A DNA stretch of 8,239 bases. It comes from a bacterium. GTDB taxonomy: Bacteria > Desulfobacterota > Deferrimicrobia > Deferrimicrobiales > Deferrimicrobiaceae. The stretch is from assembly GCA_020056545.1 (NCBI GenBank), contig JAGVHM010000016.1, forward strand, positions 1-8,239, written 5' to 3'. Of this stretch, positions 5,972 to 8,239 are shown piece after piece. Within the stretch, counting starts at the first letter, position 1, and every line of letters starts with the position of its first letter. The notes beneath the pieces were generated by a model. The model was not told the DNA's origin. It made no database searches and worked only from the letters and a program-made list of their open reading frames with translations. The position numbers were made by a program, and so were the translations under genes.

Positions 5972-7122
5972 ACCCCGGGCCCAAGACCCTATTCATGGTA
6001 TGCGGCGAGGCATCCGGGGAGGCATACGCGGCGGGCGTCGCGAGGGTTTTCCGGCGCCGCTACCCGAACGCCCGGATGGAAGGGATCGGAAGCGCGCGGC
6101 TGGCGGCCGAGGGGGTCCGGATCCTTCAGGACTACGGGGGGATCTCGGTGGTGGGGATCACGGAAGCGGCGCGGCATCTCCCTGCGCTGGTTTCGGCGAT
6201 GCGCCGGACCGTGCGGCGCGCCACAAGCCCCGACGTCGGGGCGCTTTTGCTGGTGGATTTCCCCGATTTCAACTTCCGGGTCGGAAGGAAGGCGCGCGAG
6301 AGGAATATCCCGGTGATCTACTACGTTCCGCCCCAGCTGTGGGCGTGGAGAAGGGAGCGGGCAAAGACGCTCGCATCCTTCACGAACGGAGTTGTGGTCC
6401 TCTTTCCGTTCGAGGAGCCGATCCTTAAAGGGTACGGGGTGAACGCCCGTTTCGCCGGGCACCCGCTGCTGGACGAGATCGGTCCCTGGCTTGACGCACC
6501 CCCTGACCCCGCGCGTTTCGGAATCCCGGCCGGCAAGAGGGTGGTCGGGCTTCTGCCGGGCAGCCGGCATGGCGAGATACGCGCGCATATGCCCGTCCTC
6601 AAGGAGGCCGCGCTGCTGATCGCCCGGGAGTTCCCAGACGTCCATTTCGCGGTTCCTCTTTCATCGCCGCGGTTGCGCGACGCCGTGGAGAGCGAGTTGA
6701 GGGGGAGCGGGCTGCCGGTGTCCCTGGTCGAGAGCGACCGCCACCTCCTGTTCAGGGGGATGACGGCCGCCGCCGCCGCCTCCGGCACGGCGACCCTGGA
6801 GCTGGCGCTTCTCGGCGTACCGGCCGTGATCGTATACCGGATGTCGGCGGTCACCTACTATGCCGCGAAGAGCCTGGTCAAGGTTTCCTCCGTCGGACTC
6901 CCGAACCTGGTGGAAGGCAGGCCGTTCCTGCCGGAGCTCATACAGTCGGAGTGCCGGCCGGATCGCATCGCGGAGGAGCTTCGCCTCCTCCTTGGGGACG
7001 AGCCGCGCAGGGCGGCCCTGGCGGTCCGCTGCGTGTCGCTTCGGGGAAAGCTTGCCGGGCCCGGCCCGGCGGAGGCGGTCGTGGACATGCTGGCAAGCGA
7101 AGCCGGTGACGCATGGGGATGA
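5968..7122 (+). CDS. lpxB: LpxB, lipid-A-disaccharide synthase
   Basis: LpxB is a membrane-associated GT-B glycosyltransferase (family GT19). It joins UDP-2,3-diacyl-glucosamine and 2,3-diacyl-glucosamine-1-phosphate (lipid X) into the lipid A disaccharide and releases UDP. The 384-residue product matches E. coli (382). Motifs in order are CGEASGE (12-18), VDFPDFN (96-102) with D97 matching the essential E. coli D98, YVPPQLWAWR (119-128), LPGSRHGEI (196-204) with R200, ASGTATLE (271-278), VYRMS (289-293) and VGLPN (309-313) with N313 matching E. coli N316. I chose TTG at 5968 because it restores the first strand KTLFMV; the first ATG at 5995 would cut it. This start overlaps the preceding stop as TTGA. 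No strong Shine-Dalgarno is present (GGAAG at 5952-5956 is 11 bases away), so translation probably depends on coupling. The usual GEASGD reads GEASGE, a conservative change. The gene overlaps the msbA start. Confidence 0.95.
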   Translation: MNPGPKTLFMVCGEASGEAYAAGVARVFRRRYPNARMEGIGSARLAAEGVRILQDYGGISVVGITEAARHLPALVSAMRRTVRRATSPDVGALLLVDFPDFNFRVGRKARERNIPVIYYVPPQLWAWRRERAKTLASFTNGVVVLFPFEEPILKGYGVNARFAGHPLLDEIGPWLDAPPDPARFGIPAGKRVVGLLPGSRHGEIRAHMPVLKEAALLIAREFPDVHFAVPLSSPRLRDAVESELRGSGLPVSLVESDRHLLFRGMTAAAAASGTATLELALLGVPAVIVYRMSAVTYYAAKSLVKVSSVGLPNLVEGRPFLPELIQSECRPDRIAEELRLLLGDEPRRAALAVRCVSLRGKLAGPGPAEAVVDMLASEAGDAWG

Positions 7123-8239
7123 CCATCTACAGGCGGATGCTGGAATACGTCCGCCCCTATGTGCCCCGCCTGCTGATCGCCATGGCTTTCATGGTCGTCA
7201 TATCCGCGCTGCAGGGTTCGATCGCCTACCTCGTCAAGCCGGTTCTGGACGACATCTTTATCAAAAAAGATGCCTCGATGCTTTCGGTCATCCCTTTCGT
7301 TATCCTCGCCGTATTCATACTGAAAGCGGTTTTCGAGTTCCTGCAGGCCTACATGATGAGCGGGGTCGGCCAGCGGGTGATACGGGACATCCGGGAAGAC
7401 CTGTACAGGCACCTGCAATCCCTTTCATTGTCCTTCTTCTCCCGGAACCCGACGGGCGTCCTCATGTCACGCGTGATGAGCGATGTCGGGCTCATGCAGG
7501 GAGCGATCACGGACGCCGCCACGGGGCTGATCAAGGATTGTTTCACCGGCTTCTTCCTCGTCTGCATCGTCTTCTACAGGGACTGGAAGATGGCGCTCGT
7601 CGCGATGGTGGTGTTTCCGCTGGCGTTCTGGCCGATCGCGCGCTTCGGGCGGAAGCTGCGGCGCACGAGCCTGAGGACACAGGAGGTCATGGGAGGCCTC
7701 TCCTCGCACCTTCAGGAGACGATAAGCGGCGCCAAGCTGGTCAAGGCGTTCGGAGCGGAGGAATACGAGACGGAACGCTTCGCGTCGATAAACGCGGCCC
7801 TGTTCCGGCTGAACATGAAGATCGTCAAGGTCCAGTCCATCGCCTCTCCGCTGTCGGGGACCTTCGCGGGGATCGGGGCGGCCGCGGTGATCTTCTACGG
7901 CGGCTACAGCGTGGTCCAGGGGGACAGCACGCCCGGAAACTTCTTTTCCTTCATGACCGCGCTATTCATGGCGTACGAACCGGTCAAACGCCTGTCGAGG
8001 ATCAACAACACCATCCAGCAGGGGATCGCGGCGGCCACCCGCGTGTTCGAGGTTCTCGACACGCTGCCGGAAGTGGAGGAAAAGGAAAACGCCCCGTCGC
8101 TTCCGACCGTCGCGCACGAAATCGAGTTCGAACATGTGGATTTTCGTTACCATGCGGAGGGAGACTACATACTCAAGGACATCGCCCTCCGCGTGCCCGC
8201 GGGCAACATTGTGGCGATCGTCGGATCCAGCGGCGCCGG
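7119..8239 (+). CDS. msbA: MsbA, lipid A export ABC transporter, fused permease and ATPase (3' partial)
   Basis: MsbA is a homodimeric ABC exporter that flips newly made lipid A core from the inner to the outer leaflet of the inner membrane. About 373 residues are visible. The six-helix permease domain covers roughly 15-310: TM1 about 17-40, TM2 about 55-80, TM3-TM4 about 130-175, TM5-TM6 about 245-300. The coupling region SFFSRNPTGVLMSRVMSDV lies at 105-123 and the second intracellular segment, GAKLVKAFGAEEYE, near 195-210. The nucleotide-binding domain begins near 335. It shows the A-loop tyrosine Y344 in VDFRY and the start of Walker A (IVGSSGA), where the window stops before the lysine. 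Walker B, the signature motif and the H-loop are therefore not visible. The start is either ATG at 7119, overlapping the lpxB stop as ATGA, or ATG at 7113, two codons earlier; the overlap and weak GGTGA at 7105-7109 favour 7119. The position after lpxB strongly supports MsbA over other ABC exporters. Confidence 0.92.
   Translation, partial: MTIYRRMLEYVRPYVPRLLIAMAFMVVISALQGSIAYLVKPVLDDIFIKKDASMLSVIPFVILAVFILKAVFEFLQAYMMSGVGQRVIRDIREDLYRHLQSLSLSFFSRNPTGVLMSRVMSDVGLMQGAITDAATGLIKDCFTGFFLVCIVFYRDWKMALVAMVVFPLAFWPIARFGRKLRRTSLRTQEVMGGLSSHLQETISGAKLVKAFGAEEYETERFASINAALFRLNMKIVKVQSIASPLSGTFAGIGAAAVIFYGGYSVVQGDSTPGNFFSFMTALFMAYEPVKRLSRINNTIQQGIAAATRVFEVLDTLPEVEEKENAPSLPTVAHEIEFEHVDFRYHAEGDYILKDIALRVPAGNIVAIVGSSGA

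Overview
The window is a dense, one-directional block of outer-membrane biogenesis genes on the + strand. It comes from a GC-rich Gram-negative bacterium (GC about 60% judged by eye). The gene order is bamA (5' end missing), skp/ompH, lpxD, fabZ, lpxA, a Gfo/Idh/MocA oxidoreductase, lpxB and msbA (3' end missing). From memory of related genomes, a Gfo/Idh-type gene between lpxA and lpxB, followed directly by msbA, points to the former Deltaproteobacteria (Desulfobacterota/Desulfuromonadia, Geobacter-like). That placement is an inference from gene order and protein character, not from a marker gene search.

Layout: positions 1-2192 encode the POTRA domains and barrel of BamA, the insertase for outer-membrane proteins. 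Positions 2208-2732 encode a periplasmic Skp/OmpH chaperone with a signal peptide. Positions 2734-5007 encode LpxD, FabZ and LpxA, three enzymes that make or use (R)-3-hydroxyacyl-ACP at the start of lipid A synthesis. Positions 5021-5971 encode an NAD(P)-dependent sugar dehydrogenase-like protein. Positions 5968-7122 encode LpxB, the lipid A disaccharide synthase. From about 7119 to the window end runs MsbA, the inner-membrane lipid A flippase, cut inside its Walker A motif.

No gap exceeds 15 bases. Three junctions overlap by four bases (fabZ/lpxA and lpxB/msbA as ATGA, oxidoreductase/lpxB as TTGA), and one more is separated by a single base (lpxD/fabZ). The block therefore reads as one transcription unit with translational coupling, and its promoter and terminator lie outside the window. 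I see no tRNA, rRNA, mobile element, CRISPR array, attachment site or terminator.

The genes serve one process: lipid A is acylated (LpxA, LpxD, with FabZ on the competing fatty-acid branch), condensed (LpxB) and flipped (MsbA), while BamA and Skp deliver the proteins of the same membrane. The steps supplied elsewhere are LpxC, the UDP-diacyl-GlcN pyrophosphatase (LpxH, LpxI or LpxG), LpxK and Kdo transfer.

This is mostly a conserved housekeeping locus, and I find no clearly new system. The element most worth attention is the oxidoreductase. Its place and motifs suggest a GnnA-like UDP-GlcNAc 3-dehydrogenase, which would imply 2,3-diamino-glucose in lipid A, but the partner aminotransferase GnnB is not beside it. 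Residue-level signs in LpxA and LpxD also suggest pockets for long hydroxyacyl chains.
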